A stretch of 64,000 nucleotides of DNA. Source: Anisakis pegreffii (taxonomy: Eukaryota > Nematoda > Chromadorea > Rhabditida > Anisakidae). The notes under the pieces were generated by a model that was given only the letters and a program-made list of their open reading frames with translations, was not told the origin of the DNA and ran no database searches. The stretch's first letter is position 1. Each line of letters opens with the position of its first letter. The position numbers were made by a program, and so were the translations under genes. Shown here piece by piece: positions 46,215 through 60,233 of this stretch. The DNA is taken from the NCBI GenBank assembly GCA_035041965.1, contig JAPYMA010001704.1:1-64000 (forward strand). Reading direction: 5' to 3'.

Positions 46215-49200
46215 TTAATATTTATTAAAGTTTGTAGCAGTGTTGTTATTCGTTCCACATTTTTGATTCAAAGATCTAACTCGAATCGGCAAAGCCTCTT
46301 CACCGGTCCATGGTGCCGGCTTAGCAGTGGCCAATAAGCAAAATATGGCATTCGCAACCAGAAGAATTGCTGCATGCAATAAATACACCCGTCTCCATTC
46401 AGTTATTGTTCCGTCAACGAGTAACGAATTCACCTGAATATTTTTCGTGTCATTTCATCACTTAAATGAAATGACAATAACAATTAGCACAATAAGACGA
46501 AGGCTATGCGCTAGTTAATGAATGTTCTGGCAATGTCCTAGTTTACCTAACCATTGCTCAATGTGCGCAAAATTTTATCTACTACTTTTATCAACAATTA
46601 CAATGCTGTAGCATCATTGTCACTGTGATTCCACTTACATTTTATTCGTTTAATCAGCAAATCAAATTCATTACGAGTTTATACCTCTCAGTTATCACCA
46701 ATATCACTAATATCACATTCTTGCCTCCTTGGCATTCTTCTTTCCGCGCAGCTAACGAGAATAGCGTTTCGAATCATCTGTCTTCAGTTTTATGTTGCTA
46801 CAATTGCATCTACCTACATTTGTTTTAGTATTACTGTTGCTATCAACACTGTTGTTGGTTTTGAAATGATTGACCATAATGTGTTGTTATACTTTCATTA
46901 GGTTCACTTCATGTTTGATGAATTGAGATTCATTTAACTCATATGAATTGATTAATCGGGAATTGTTTCATTGTTTTAGTAATCCCTTGTGACCGGTCAA
47001 CTTGCCTAAAGACATTTAGCCCAACGACAGTTTGCCTAACTTATGGTTTTTTAATGGATATTTCACCTAATAGACAAATTGTTCCTTTGGCAATCTATCC
47101 GTTAGACAAAATGTCCGTTAAGCAATATGTCTTTGGGCAAACTGTCGTTAGGCTAAATGTGTTTAGGCAGATTGACCGGGTACCGTAATCCCTAGCAGTT
47201 GGAAGGCTGGTTATCAGATTGAATCTGTAACCAGGACAAAACTAATAAAATTTCATTTGGGAGTTAACAAAATAGTATTTTTTTGGTGGCATTATGACTT
47301 TTATCTGCTTCAGTGTTTCTATATCGCTACAACCTTTTGTAAGTGCTCTTACAAACTATACTTTGGGGATAACATGAACAGATATAAGCCAAACCATGGC
47401 CTGGCTCAGACTCACTAACATCGATGACATTGATACACCATTCGGTTTCGAGCGAAACTTTTTTCCGCGAGAGGGAATCGTAGCATTTATCGCAGTTCGA
47501 TTCTCGCTCATGAGGGAAAGTTTTGCTCATTGTCAGAAGCGAACAGTGAATCAGTGCCACTGATTTCGAGAATAATTATTCGAAATTTGCACAGAATTTC
47601 ATGAGAAGTATTGAATTACTTGTTGAATGAAAATTTGGAATAAATTCGTGTTCTCAAATGATTTTCAGTTATGAATCATTCAAAAAATTGATATGGGATA
47701 TAAACTGTAAACGATAGTATAAGTAATACAATACTATTTTATATAAGCAATGACTATAAGCCAGGAATGAAATGATTTATAATCAGAACGGATTGATGAA
47801 ACTGAATGAGAATTAGAACTGACGATAATGGGACAGATAAGCATTGCGATACACCACAACAGTTGAATATTTCCCAGTACAAATTGACTGTATTGACGAG
47901 ATACTAGTGTCGCACACTGAAACTTTTCATTATTATTATTACTGTTTTATTATTGCTACTCAAAAACCATTAGCACAAACATGCTAATTAATTATTACTC
48001 AATTCGTATATGAACAATAGTCAGTGATGAAAGATACTGACCTTATTGAAGCCACCTCCATTGAATCCAAACATAGAGGTTGATAACGTCATTAAGACTA
48101 TGCCAGTAAAAGGGTATCCTGCGATGGGTATTAACATTAAATCAACCATAATCACTAATTTTAAAATCAGTGCATAATTAGTTAGAACTAAGTTTCGAAT
48201 ACAATATCAACAGTGAAGTATTATATCTTACCTTGTGGAACGAAAGCTAGAGCAATCATAAATAAGGCGGAAACACCGAGTGCGATTGAATTGAATAAAC
48301 GTAGTTTTGTTGTTTCAGATATACAATGAATTTTATCACTACTATGACCACCTAATATCTGAATATCCATTTCATATTATCTTGTCGATAGTTCAACTGG
48401 ATATAACAAATCCAAAATTTAGTGGTAGTCTGATTTTGTTGCTGACTGATCATTAATTTATCAATAGATTCAAGTTGATTTGATAAAGGAAAGTGATTAA
48501 AGCATTATCGAGTACCTTGACAAGAAACTGGAAAAATACAGGTAGCGCAGCTGAGAGACCAGTGTTGCGCACTGAATAGCCGAGAATCTCACGAATATAT
48601 TGAGGGCTGAACGTATGGATCAACTGAAATTTAACGAAAGGAATAATTACATGAAATGAGTCGATTGCCTTCAATCAGCTATACGCTTTAAAATCATCTT
48701 TAACTCACATCAAAAATAATCAGTACATCAAAAAAATTATGGCATGCTTCACAATCAGCCATATTGTGGATCAGCAATTACGATCTCGAGATAACAACCT
48801 TAAATTACTGGGAAGTTGGAGTAAAAGTGAATCTATTGAATGAGTTAGTCCTGACCTGAATGGCAAACAGATCACCAATCGCAGCAATCCAAATGCCCCA
48901 TATGGTCGGTGTTGATATAATCTTGAGGTAAGGGATTGTTCGCTTGACGTGTTGACGATTACTACTGACTGCACTAAAGTCGTTCAATGAACGCCCTCTA
49001 CTGATCTTCTCCAGCTCAACACTGTCAACGAATGGGTGTTTCGCTGAAACGAACAACCGGCTGGTTTGAGCGTGGCTCGTTTTGAGTTCTAATCGTATTG
49101 AACGGTGAAATTATCTGCTGCTGCTGCTTCAAAAGTAAGAATAGATGAAAAAAGTAGATCTGATAATAAAACGAGAAGAGAACCAGGTTGATTTCGATAA

Positions 49201-51371
49201 ACCAACAGCCATATGAGGAACGATATCAAAGAGAATAGCGAATGCAGATAGTAGACAGCTGGCCATCCGAAACGTGATGTACAAAGCTGAAAGGAATTAG
49301 TTCATTTGAATAATTTTTATTCGTGCTGTGAACGGCACAGGTGAGAGGAGGCGGGCGATTTGCACTGATTTGTCGCTGACAGATCTAGAGCCGAAATTTT
49401 TTTAAAACTGCAAAGCCAGAGCCGTAATTCTGGAAATGCGGAGCTGGAGCCGGAGCCGAAAATTAAAAAATGCAAAGCCGACGCCGGAACCCGAACTGAA
49501 AAGTTTTTAAAAGCGCCGAACCAGAGTTGGGTCAATTTTCTTCAAATTAGGCATCATCGCATGTAAGTTCGTCACTTTTGTCAGCTGGCAGTTGTGAAAT
49601 GAAAATAAGTTTAGCATTTTTGAGAAGAGGCCGTAGAAGGTCATCTTTTGAATGCAACAACCTTGAGCAATTTGAATTATTAACTAATCTCGCCATTAAA
49701 AAAAATACCTCTCCCGAAAGTGGCATCGAGATAACAACCGAAATTTGACCGAAGCACGTGAGAGCGGCCATGAAAAGGCCGTGTTGTTTGAGGGATGCCC
49801 AGTTCGAGGTGACCATCCCGGCGATTGGTAAACACATCGCAAAACTCATTCCCTGATCATTTGATACGGCATCATGAGACTCGATAATACTTATTTATGT
49901 ATTGCAACAAACTTTATCAAAAAATAACTACTGAATACGTGCTCAGTAACAATCAGCTCACTCATATTCATCAATCTGTATTCGTCTTAATTTCAGCACA
50001 TCCACTATCGATGCATATTGCGGTTAAGTCGGGAGAGAATTGGGCCCGAAGTCCCCGAGGTTGAATGCTCCCGAGGATATGCGTAGGATCAAGGACCATC
50101 CGAAGCCTCGAAATTGCTCAAGAGCCCTAATCTGGGGGCTCTGAACCCTATCCTCAGGAACCTGCGATTCCCAGGCTTCTAGGGCGAAATCAATCTAGGA
50201 GACGTCCGAGAGCAGTGGGTGAAGTTGGGGCGCCTGAGACCTCGTAATTGTCCGAGTACCCTCGAGTTCAACCGGGTGTCTGACTTAGCTCTATCCCATA
50301 CTATGCGAATTGAATGCAACATAGCGTTCGTCGCGGAATGATGTCTCATGACAGGGATCCCGTTCCTCAACAGTTCCCCGACAATTTTGCTCCACGACTC
50401 GTTGGTCGGGTATCTCTCCGAACTGATGCCTCCCCGCGGGGAAACTCTCTAAGCAAGTTGCCCCCTAACAAATCCCAATCCGGGAATAGCATGTCAAGTA
50501 GCTAGTACCTGTAAAATTCGAATGAATACAAAGAATTTTAGCGTTTCCTGAGACGCAGCCAACGGTTCGAAAGCAGTGGCCACAGCGGTTAACATTCCTG
50601 CACCAAAAAAGGTCCATCTCGCACCGTATGCCTGAAACGATACACCACCAGTCTAAACACTGTATCAGTGAGTTCCAACGGTAAACCACTTACGACATTC
50701 CATGACAATCAAATCACCTGAATAGCGTAGGTTGAAGGAAATGCAGCAATAAGTGCACCAATAGCAACAGAACTGAATATGACGGTCTTTTCATTCTTAG
50801 TGTATCCATCATGTTCGGCATCGAGCAAACTCTGAATGACACTTGAGTTGTTGACTTAGGTTGAAGTGCAAATTGAATGTAAATGGTAATGATCGAAAGA
50901 GCTGATGATAAAGTGATGAAGAAAACTCATTTTAAACTTTATTTTAGACTGCTCTCTCTCAAAGCATCCGGTGAGAGAGTAATCGTTACAACTATTTCAG
51001 TGATAGAAATTGAATAATCATGAAGACGTCGTGCGATGATCTCATACGAAGTGAAGGAAGAGTATGTTGCGATATGATGAAACGTTCTTATTGTAAATGA
51101 ATACCTGATTGGCGAGAGGAAGTTCACTATCACGGTTACTTCTAGTCATACAAAGCACCGTAAAATTAAAGACGATTATATTGGACATAACAGATGACAA
51201 GCATATCGCCGTTAATATCAATATACAATACCGCATTCGATGAGCCATCCTCGACTGCTCTTCATTATTCTCAGTCACAAACGCTTCTGACTGCTTTGCA
51301 TGATTATTGTTGTGATTATGAATATTATTATTATTGTTATTGTTATTTACAACACTCACTCCATTCTGCAT
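46215..51371 (-). CDS. SLC17-family anion transporter (sialin/VGLUT-like, major facilitator)
   Basis: Polytopic membrane transporter of the SLC17 branch of the major facilitator superfamily (phosphate, sialic acid, glutamate or nucleotide carriers). Eleven exons, all in phase: 51371..51105, 50831..50718, 50631..50509, 49852..49709, 49286..49184, 49043..48856, 48623..48516, 48358..48232, 48118..48042, 47916..47824, 46433..46215 (520 aa, the usual family length). The N-terminus has an Asn/His-rich run before TM1 (YCILILTAICLSSVMSNIIVFN). Family landmarks are KNEKTVIFSSVAIGALIAAFP, RFGWPAVYYLHSLFSLISF, the loop AKHPFVDSVELEKI, SPQYIREILGYSVRNTGLSAALP, GGHSSDK, RQYSQFVLGNIQLL and EWRRVYLLHAAILLVANAIF near the end, followed by PAPW. 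The substrate cannot be told from sequence. The SRQYSQFVLGNI segment resembles nematode-type members more than VGLUTs. Confidence 0.93.
46988..47184. mobile_element. Fold-back DNA transposon (MULE-like MITE), copy 2
   Basis: Second copy of the fold-back family in the WDR47-like intron, with the same GACCGGTCAA / TTGCCTAAAGACATTTAGCC termini and CGACAGTTTGCC blocks in inverted order. It is flanked by a different but again perfect 9-base direct repeat, GTAATCCCT (46979..46987 and 47185..47193). It lies inside the SLC17-like gene, in the last intron (46433 to 47824). More diverged and with a shorter centre than copy 1. Confidence 0.85.
49330..49540. repeat. GC-rich GGAGCCG-type low-complexity stretch in SLC17 intron
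   Basis: Words GAGCCG, GGAGCC and GCAAAGCC recur at short intervals, decaying into AT-rich spacer. It lies between the SLC17-like exons 49852..49709 and 49286..49184 and has no coding role I can see. A related stretch, in the opposite orientation, is at about 27330..27420. Confidence 0.5.
50030..50500. repeat. GC-rich dispersed repeat in SLC17 intron
   Basis: GC-rich block between SLC17-like exons 50631..50509 and 49852..49709. Words CCGAGGTTGA, CCTCAGGA and TTCCCAGGCTTC are shared with the block at 5995..6260, and TTCCTCAACAGT with blocks near 31450 and 41278. It seems to be composed of more than one GC-rich family. Confidence 0.5.
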
Positions 51372-51399
51372 TCTGCAATTTGCAAAACATTTCTTGTGA

Positions 51400-52250
51400 G
51401 ATATTTATCGAATGAATTACGCAGTAAATATCAGGTCAATGATATGATAAAAACTCATGTGGAATGATTTCAATACAGCATAATGAGTATAACATCGTGC
51501 AAATTGTACATGAAAAGAACATCATAAAACTGTATGAAATATTAAGAGTGCAATCAACTTTTCCATCCCTCTCAAAAGAACACGAACAGAACCCAATTGT
51601 ATCGCTAAAGTGCGGATACGTGGGCAGAATGGCGAAAGGATTCATTCAGTTAGGGTATTAGTTCTAGAATTAATATCGTCCCACTCTTATCTAAATTTTA
51701 GGAATGAACATCATTCCATTATCGGTACAGAAATTTTCAAAATTCCAGAGATCACAATGAATGATTATGATTTATATTGTCTTAACGAATTCATCACCAA
51801 AAGAACGCACTAGACCCATATAAAAGGGTTACTGTAGATGTTCGTTGTGAGCGATTGACAGTGAACTATGCAAATGAGATTACGGTAGAGAGGGAGAGAG
51901 GAAGATGAGTTGAGATGCGACAGATTATATAGACAAGAAAGGATTATTCACATGAATTTTAGAAGCACTGCATACGAGCACTGTGACGTTTTGAATCATT
52001 TCTCAAAATGATTAACTATCATTACGGGTGCCGAGTGAGACGATTGAAGCGTAATGAACTGTTTGTTGTTACGTAATTCTTGTGAGTATTCAAAACTCTG
52101 ATTAACAGAATGAAAATTTTAATGAAGTATTCATCAAAAAACAATCCGAAATAGGCATATTTTGTTGAACAACGCTCTTGATAATTCAATACATAATATT
52201 ATTCGATTCAGAAACTTTCTTTTTGATTGTGAGTAAATTTTAACCCACAC
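51400..52250. other. Upstream of the SLC17-like gene; nothing recognised
   Basis: AT-rich sequence beyond the SLC17-like start codon at 51371. It probably includes that gene's promoter. A small frame at 51436..51645 on the minus strand has no support. Confidence 0.4.
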
Positions 52251-52253
52251 TGG

Positions 52254-52535
52254 ATGAGCCCACAAGTGAAAGACAAAGTAAATGAAATGTATATCAGCAA
52301 AAGAAGATGGGCTGGGCACATAGCGAGAATGAATGATAACCGTTGGACTAGTCGAATAACACAGTGGATTCCAAGAGGAGTGAAAAGGCCCCTGGGCAGA
52401 CCACGAATGAGATGGGATGAACCATTCGTTAGAATGTTTGGTCAGAAATGGAAAAGGTCTGCTCAACAAAGAGTAACATGGGCATCGGTAGACCTGCGCC
52501 CACATAGAGAGCGAAGACAGGTCGCAAGGTAATCG
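52254..52535 (+). mobile_element. C-terminal remnant of an RTE-like reverse transcriptase
   Basis: A 92-codon frame with the conserved tail of RTE-like reverse transcriptases: SKRRWAGHIARMNDNRWTSR, ITQWIPRGVKRPLGRPRMRW and QQRVTWASVD. It is a better preserved relative of the relic at 29681..29962 but not the same subfamily. No polymerase domain is present upstream on the plus strand, so this is a truncated insertion. A short tandem TCGCAAGGTAA lies just after its end. Confidence 0.85.
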
Positions 52536-52683
52536 CAAGGTAATTGGATGAGCCATCTTTTTAATGTGGCAGGTACACTTAGTAATTCATGATTCTATAC
52601 GGTAATTCAAAAAGATATCCCACATTTCGAGGTGTAATAAGAGCACAATGGAATGAATAATGGAAAAATCTTTTTACTGTTTA

Positions 52684-53079
52684 AATCTACGCACATTGCC
52701 ATTTTGTTTTATTTCGTTTTAAGCAGTACACCAAACAAGTACACCATATCCGTCTTTTTCTTTTCTTTTTTCAGATTATGGAAAAGAACAACAAATCGGT
52801 AACTGCAGCGCAAGGAACATTCCCTTGGTAGATGTGGTCCTGCGTTTACTTTAAACACGATTTATTAGGGGTTGCGAACTTCAGAGCCAATAGATCACCA
52901 CTTGAAAGAAAACCAACCGGCCAGCCACGGTTGCTTTTCCTTTCAGTACTGACCTTTCATTCTCTTTCGTTCTTCTTTCATAGCCTTCTCCTTTTTTTGA
53001 CAAATATTTTACAAACAAACACTTGTTTGGTGTACTTTTTAAAATGAAATAAAACAAAACGGCATTACGTGCAGATCTG
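52684..53079. mobile_element. Non-autonomous DNA transposon with about 60-bp terminal inverted repeats
   Basis: The segment beginning near 52684 (ATTTTGTTTTATTTCGTTTT then GTACACCAAACAAGT) recurs as its reverse complement ending near 53079, with only a few mismatches over the inner 45 bases and weaker similarity over the outer 15. The interior of roughly 280 bases has no transposase motif. I could not settle a target site duplication. Confidence 0.7.
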
Positions 53080-56000
53080 GATAACATTTTTTTCACTACT
53101 CATTTCATTGTGCCTGTATTACACTTAGAATTGTGCGACATCTTTTTGAAGCACCCTTCATTTAAATGTGACATCGATAGCAAATAAGCAGTAACGACAT
53201 TGTACATATTGTAATAACGATAAAATGCTGATGAAAACAACCATAACAGCAATAACAATTATTTACTCTTGGAATTATAAATAGCCGTTTTTAATTGATT
53301 AAACAGGTTTTTGGAAAATGGTACCATAATTTAGGAGTGAGTATAACATGCAAATTGGGTGAGTTGATTGCCGAACATGATCGAATCCAATCATGTAATT
53401 GATCATCACTTATTGACAGATCAAAATATGTGCAATTGAGATTTAGTTCGTTTTGGTACTATTAAGTTAGCACCGTTGAGCAGTAAATCCATCTAAGTCG
53501 GTTTGAATCTTACTTGAAAGTGTAATAAGTAAAATTTTTTTGAGTGACACTGAACGAGTTCAGCAAAAGTTCATGTTCAAAATGGCAGACTGAAATATTG
53601 TATTAAGAATAAAGAACAACAAATAAAGATCAACTGAATGAAGATAAAGGCAATAATATGTCATCTTACTGATTTCGAATGAATTTCCTCCTTCCTGTCT
53701 AACAACAACTGAATTGTTGAACTATGGCGAATCAGACGATTGTTGGAATAATTGTTGCATACTTGAATAAGGATATCAGCGTATATCAGTGAGAGATTGA
53801 TTAGTTGTAAACGAAAAGTTCATATGAAATGTAAATTTATTAATTAATAATGCAGGTGTTGCTTAAGACACCGGTCATGATTAAAAACATCGTTGAAGGG
53901 TGGTGGAACATTCGATTGATGAACTCTAATACTGAACTGATCAGTCTTGATAATCATCTGTCAGTTTTAATTTATATCAAAAACCGATCGCTTCCTTATA
54001 AGGAACGAACGCACTTCATCTAAAATTAATCCGAAATAAGCATCCAAATATACGAATTCAAATATATTTAATCAAATCAATATCAACAAACAAATATACT
54101 AAAATGAGACTTTATAAGGCTATGACCATGGTGTGCTATTGACCAGTGGTCATCGATAAACATTGAATGAAGAGTTTATAAATATATTGGAAGATATAGG
54201 TGATGAGGGAGTAGATGATGTATATACAGGCGATCAATAGAACAAATGGAATATTAAAGAGAGAATAGAATTTTGAAGTGCTTGAATGGGTCAGATCCAT
54301 TTCAAAGTTGAACTGTTTAAAAGGAATTATTCACCGTAGATGAGTGAGTATCTAGCAGATAAGCATTCTCGATGATACTTTTCCAATGAATTCAGTTCGA
54401 TTCTTTATTAACGACCGCATCGAATCAACAGCAAGCACAACAACAATGATATTTAATATCTATTATCAAGTGAACACATTCAACTAACTCTCTTACCAAG
54501 TGCCATTTCATATAAAACATTCAAAGAACGTCGTCCTTACAATGCGACTCTATCGAATAATACTCGTTTTTTCTGCTAATTGCTGCATATATTAATTATT
54601 GCAAATTAGTGATTTGATATCAGAAGCGATTGGCATAGACAAACGACGACAAAGACATTCAGTAAGAATGCTGAAGAAATTGATAACGACAACGGTTGTT
54701 TGCTAATGGGCGGATGTGAAATTGAACTGAATGCGAACATCATATCACTTTTAGAGATTTGCGAAGAGAATTTGAAACGTATTCGCGAAGGTTTTTTTGC
54801 GCTGTTCATCTCGAAGCGAAAGTGATCCCAATAACAAACCAGTGATCGATCTGATTCGTTTTCATCATAAGAATTTATTAGGAATAATCATTGAAATCAT
54901 TCATCACAATCGATCACTTAAATGCTCTCAACGAGATAAATTTTTGCTTCGAAAGGGAATTTATCTGAAGAAGTGATATGATGTCATCATATATGTTTGG
55001 TCAGACCTCATAAAGATTAAAAGTAATGAACGTAACTCGGCAGATAAATAAATAAGTTGTTAGATGTGATAAAGAAACTGTATAAGCACAGCAATCATAA
55101 CGACATATTTTTATGGTGTCCTAACATCAACATTTGATCATATTAATGCTACTATATGACCTCTTCATTGAACGCCACATTACTTCAATAACCAGTTTTT
55201 CAGTGTGTTCACAATTTGCAGATGAAGTTTCACATGCAAAAAAGATTACTCGATAAAAACAAAATCTATTCATCAACACGGTATCAATTAAGATTTTCTG
55301 CCTTTCGACTCATCCGAACGACAATATTTATTATGCTCGATTCATTTGGTTTGTTTTCAGTAAAACATTACTTGATATGACTGAAGTGAAATTTGAAAAA
55401 CATTCATGCTTTTAAATAAACACCTGTGCGCGATGATATCATCAACAGTTTACTTATCAATATCGAAACAAATCACTGGCTAATGAGAAGGCTAAAAAAT
55501 ATTGAACAGAAGGAAGTATACAATGCGAGCGATTGCTTAACGAGACAGATATCAAATGAGCATTTGCCATTTTCAGCAAGCAAAACATCAATCGTTTCAT
55601 ACTTCAACGAAGACAACAAAGAAAAAACGCATTTGAAGCATCAACACGGAAGAAGTTGAAATAGATAATACAAACTTCTAAGAATATTTCTTATGATATA
55701 TTAAATAATATGTGATAATTGTTTAAATCAAAGTAAGCAATCGTTTGAAGAAACAACGAACACATCAGATGACATTCCGAAATACGATCATTTAATGATG
55801 ACATTTAGAGAAATAATAGATTGCATATCAGAAATAAATAATCATTGAAATAGATTACCACACGTTTGGGCGTTTGTTAAAAACGACGAAATGCGTTCAT
55901 TTTCAGATAATACGACGACGGTTGAACGAAATTCCGAACAGAATTTGCTGAATCGTGTCGTCAACAATAATGGAAGAACTCGTGCAAGGAGATGATGATT

Positions 56001-58413
56001 TGAAAATGGTGTTTTTTTTTTTGAAGAACGAACGAAATTTTTTTGAGATATGAGAAGTTGAGGAGGGATTGGGATAGCAGAAGCAAACATGAACATTCGA
56101 CAGTTAAAAATTCAGTTCGGTAGGCTGCAATAATGGAAAAAAATCAAAATGTTAAGTAGGTTGTAATTATGACCCTATGACCAATATAAGATCTCGCAAG
56201 CCTTACGAAAAGCAAAACACAATCACCGACACTACAATAAACCATAACTGAACAATCACATTAATCGAGTACGCACAAATGAATGAACAATAACAGTGCA
56301 ATTGCAAAAACACTGAATGAATGTCATAAATGTCTACTAACAAGGTAATCCAGGTAGCTCATATCAAAGTAACAGAATGACGAAATAGAAGCCATCTGAT
56401 GACTGAGAACAACTGAGGTGATACGAACAATCATCAAATTCAGTAGCAGCACATATCCCGCAGACACAACACCGTAGCAAACTCACCAGACATCGATGCA
56501 CCGTTTCAGTCACTATCAATGTAAATTGTCGAGCGATCAAAATGATACAATCACAATCATTGAAAGATATATTATTACATAAATCAAAGAGCAATTTCAA
56601 GTAATCAAAATTTCGAACGTATATCAAATTATCGCTATGAACACACCTCACGATAACGTACTTTCAAAGAGGGGTCAGTTTCGGAGAGATTAGAGTGAAT
56701 CATAAATGCTATCTATGACTCTAACAAGATAACGTCATTCACTCTGATAACCCCAACTCTGCAGTCTTATCATAAATACTGCTAGAATATCATCTGCGAG
56801 TATTTGACATGTGATCGGCAATCCGATCGTTCGTGATTGACAATGAGAACGTAACGTAATCGGATCATTCCAACACCATCAAATTTCGATACGATCCAAA
56901 AAAATCGTTAGAATGCACCCAGAAATGATGATACACGTTCGGTTGACTGCTATGAAATTACCTCAGCACCTCGGTGTCCCCTCAGTTATCCTTACTGACC
57001 ACCTGATATGCTATTCAATCCTTCTTGAAACTGAACACATGCACTTCTGGGTAGTGCAATCGATACTGCATCAACGATCCGCTCGACATCAACCGAAATA
57101 AATTCGAGTCCGATTCCGAAGAATGAAACACTTCACAGTTCTGACTTCAATTCAAATTCATATAATTCATATTCCTATGCCAACGTCACAAACCACTTCA
57201 AAAGACCTTCAACGATCACCCCTCTCTCTCTCTCTCCGTTCCGTTCCTATACAAACCCATATCAATGTCCATCTCACCAAACAAAACGCCATTTCCGCAT
57301 CCTATTTCCACTCAAATTCACCAAAAAACTGCTGCACTCTCAACTTACGAATGCTTTTATTTAGCCAAATTAGTAATTATGATAAAAACAACAATAATAG
57401 TAAAAGTAATAATATAACAATAAATATTATATTATAATAATGATTAATAAATAATAACAATAATAGTTTAATAATGATCAACAGTTATAATAACAACAAC
57501 AACCTAAATTGTAATGATCAGCCGTCGCTCATTTCACACAAGCGTGAAGAGAATAACTGCACTCAATAATTCCAAAATCAAATTTTCTTTAATCGAGATT
57601 GATTAATTGGTGGCATCAAAAGATATCATCGACAATACTGTGAATCATCAGAATAAAATCAAACAAACGAATAATTAAACGGACTATGAGAATTAACATC
57701 AAATAACACTAAATTTTAATTCAGCTAAGTGTTAATGTTGAGTGCTAAAGTGTTTTGTGCTAATGTTAATTCGGTTAATTAACATTAACAACACCAAATT
57801 TTTTAATTCTATTCAGCTAAACATAAACAGACGTAAGGTGTTGAATACAATTGGCGACCATATCAAGAATCAATTAAAAACCATTTAATAATAACAATCA
57901 CAACGTCTACGAAACAGTAACCAATATCAAAACTATACACACTCACCAGCTACTTACCTGTATGTCTAAATGACTTCTATCCACCTGAAATGCCCTACCA
58001 TCAATTTTCGTACTTTAAGGAAATTATTCAAAACCAGTAAAGAAACACATATTTCGCCAGCAAAAAAAAAGAAATTAAAAATGATCGGAATTTCAAACAA
58101 TTGTTTGTTATTAATTCATCACATGACCATAAACTCAAAACTCAAAATTATGACGAAAAAGTAATGAAATGGTTGGCCTAACGCACTTTTTGTCACGAGT
58201 ACAGTATACAATAAAAATAAAGTGATAACAACAATAGTAACATACAGTGTAAGTTCGAAATATCCGTCAATAAATTAACGATATAATATTACAAATTAAT
58301 GAACTCAAATTTATTTCAACAGCTAAAAATTTAAATTCTTCACTAATAAAGTTACAAACTAATGAACTCAAATTAACTTAAACAGCTGAAATTTCACATT
58401 CTTCACTTCAAAA
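53080..58413. other. Long AT-rich region without a recognised gene
   Basis: About 5.3 kb of AT-rich DNA between transposon relics and the OXA1L-like gene. Frames at 55426..55659, 55842..56096 and 57123..57437 are open but lack motifs and splice-consistent neighbours. AAT/ATA-rich simple sequence is frequent at 57370..57500. Confidence 0.45.
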
Positions 58414-60233
58414 TCACCGCCTTACGATTGGTTTGGCTCGACCGGCTTTCTTGAATCGTTGAACATCTTCTTTACTCAGCTCCTCCAATGTTGGTGGACG
58501 AGCCTTTTGCTCTGAAATTAGAAATTTTCATAAACGCAGAAAAAATTCCATTTAAATGTCAGGGAAACTTGAATGACGGAACAAACAATATGAATTTCAA
58601 GTAGAATATTATTTAAATTTTACAAAATATCACGGACGTTTTACGAATTCCAAATGAAAATAACCTTTATAGTTTCGGTATAAAGAAGTGAACGCATTCA
58701 AATCTCCTTTCCGTTCTACTTCGTGTCGAATGACGGGTGGTATTTTAAATACCTTCCGAACAGAAGGCAGTTTGAATGCAGCTGAATAAATGAGCGAGAT
58801 AAAGTTCGATGTGCACCAATATACACAGAGACCCTGAAATCTGTAAGCAGTAAGAAACGAACAATCATAAGGAAGGGAACTTGACTAACCGATGCAAAAC
58901 GTGAACTCGCGATGAAAATGAACACCGGTAACCCATATAACATTCCAAGTCTCATTCCAGGGCCCATTTGATCAGCTGACGTTCCCATTTCAATACCAAC
59001 CTTTAATATCAATCCATCATAATTTTCAGTCAGTAATAATTATGAAAATGAATAAACACAACTAACCCTAGCAACAATACCCATAGTAACGGCTGATATC
59101 AATGGCAACGCATAATAAGGGTCTGCCATTGTAAGATCAGTAAACCATAACGCACCGCCATTACTCCAACCGGGGAAACTGAATCATTCATGCAAATATC
59201 CGTAACTTATTCCATCTCAAAACTGATAAGACACATCAGAAAACGTGAAAAGCAAAAGTAAATTACTGACTTCACTTCGACCATTTTACGAATCGCAAAG
59301 AACTGAGTAGCAAACACACCGCCGTTTGCGAGGATTATCAGAAATTGTCGCCCTAAACGAATATCTTTCGACTTCAAGAAGTCACGTTGTTCAAGGAAGA
59401 TTTGTTGCTCTGTAATGAATCATATTCTCATAACAGATATTACACAAACGATCTCCAGTGATCATAAACAGACGGATTGAAAATGCAAAACTCACGTAGT
59501 AAATTGTTTCCTTCCTTTTTGGCCTCCATAATTCTGTCTCTAAACTCATCCAACTCTTTCTTATACATACTCTGCTTTGCTACAAGTTTCTGTGACATAA
59601 TCGGTACGAAAATCATCGCTAATCGTAGGCATAGTGTTGCTGAAGGTTCGTTTCATTTTGCATTGCATTACAACAATAAGCTTATCCAATCAAAAAATGC
59701 GTGATGATCAATAAACTTACCACACATAATGGTGGCCCACCAAGGCAAATCGAGATGATTGTGAACTGCTTCCAGCGCCATTCGAAAATATCCAGATGGT
59801 TTCCACCAACTGATCAATCCCAGTTCATGCAAAACACTTTGACCTGATGCTACTAACTCTTCAACTGATAATGACGGTTCAGGCGGTAAAGGGACCGGTG
59901 GCAGATTTGGGATATTCTTAAAGAGTGATAATTCACTGATTGTGAGCTTCTAATACTTTCAAAGTGAATGCAAACTGCAAACAATGATACTGCACAAACC
60001 ATGATATCTTGATCCAATCCAAAAATTTTCTCGGCAGATGATAAACTCCTAAACTGAAGGAGTGATGGGGATTTTGGCACTAATTTCGATGTATGATAAG
60101 AGAACTGAAGCACTGAGCATGTCGATGGTAAAGCTTGACATCGAGGTCGAAATACTGTTGACGTTGATGATGAAGTTGTTGGTTTGCTGGATAAACATCG
60201 ACGTGATACGATTCGCAATGATACACACAACAT
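58414..60233 (-). CDS. oxa1l: OXA1L-type mitochondrial inner membrane insertase
   Basis: Member of the Oxa1/YidC/Alb3 family, which inserts mitochondrially encoded and some imported proteins into the inner membrane. Eight exons in phase: 60233..60000, 59916..59721, 59639..59496, 59409..59271, 59178..59067, 59000..58890, 58833..58665, 58511..58414 (400 aa, stop 58414..58416). The first exon is a Ser/Arg-rich presequence without acidic residues at its start (MLCVSLRIVSRRCLSSKPTT), as expected for mitochondrial import. The core shows HNHLDLPWWATIM, LRLAMIFVPIMSQK, then GGALWFTDLTMADPYYALPL, GMLYGLPVFIFIASS and GLCVYWCTSNFISL, i.e. the conserved YidC-type hydrophobic segments. The C-terminus is short and basic (LSKEDVQRFKKAGRAKP), fitting ribosome binding. 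Start is the first ATG in frame with the presequence. Confidence 0.93.

Noticed and set aside
55842..56096. Frames on both strands near 55860..56050
   Set aside because: The plus-strand reading (SFSDNTTTVERNSEQN) looks coding-like, but there is no acceptor/donor pair in phase and no neighbours.
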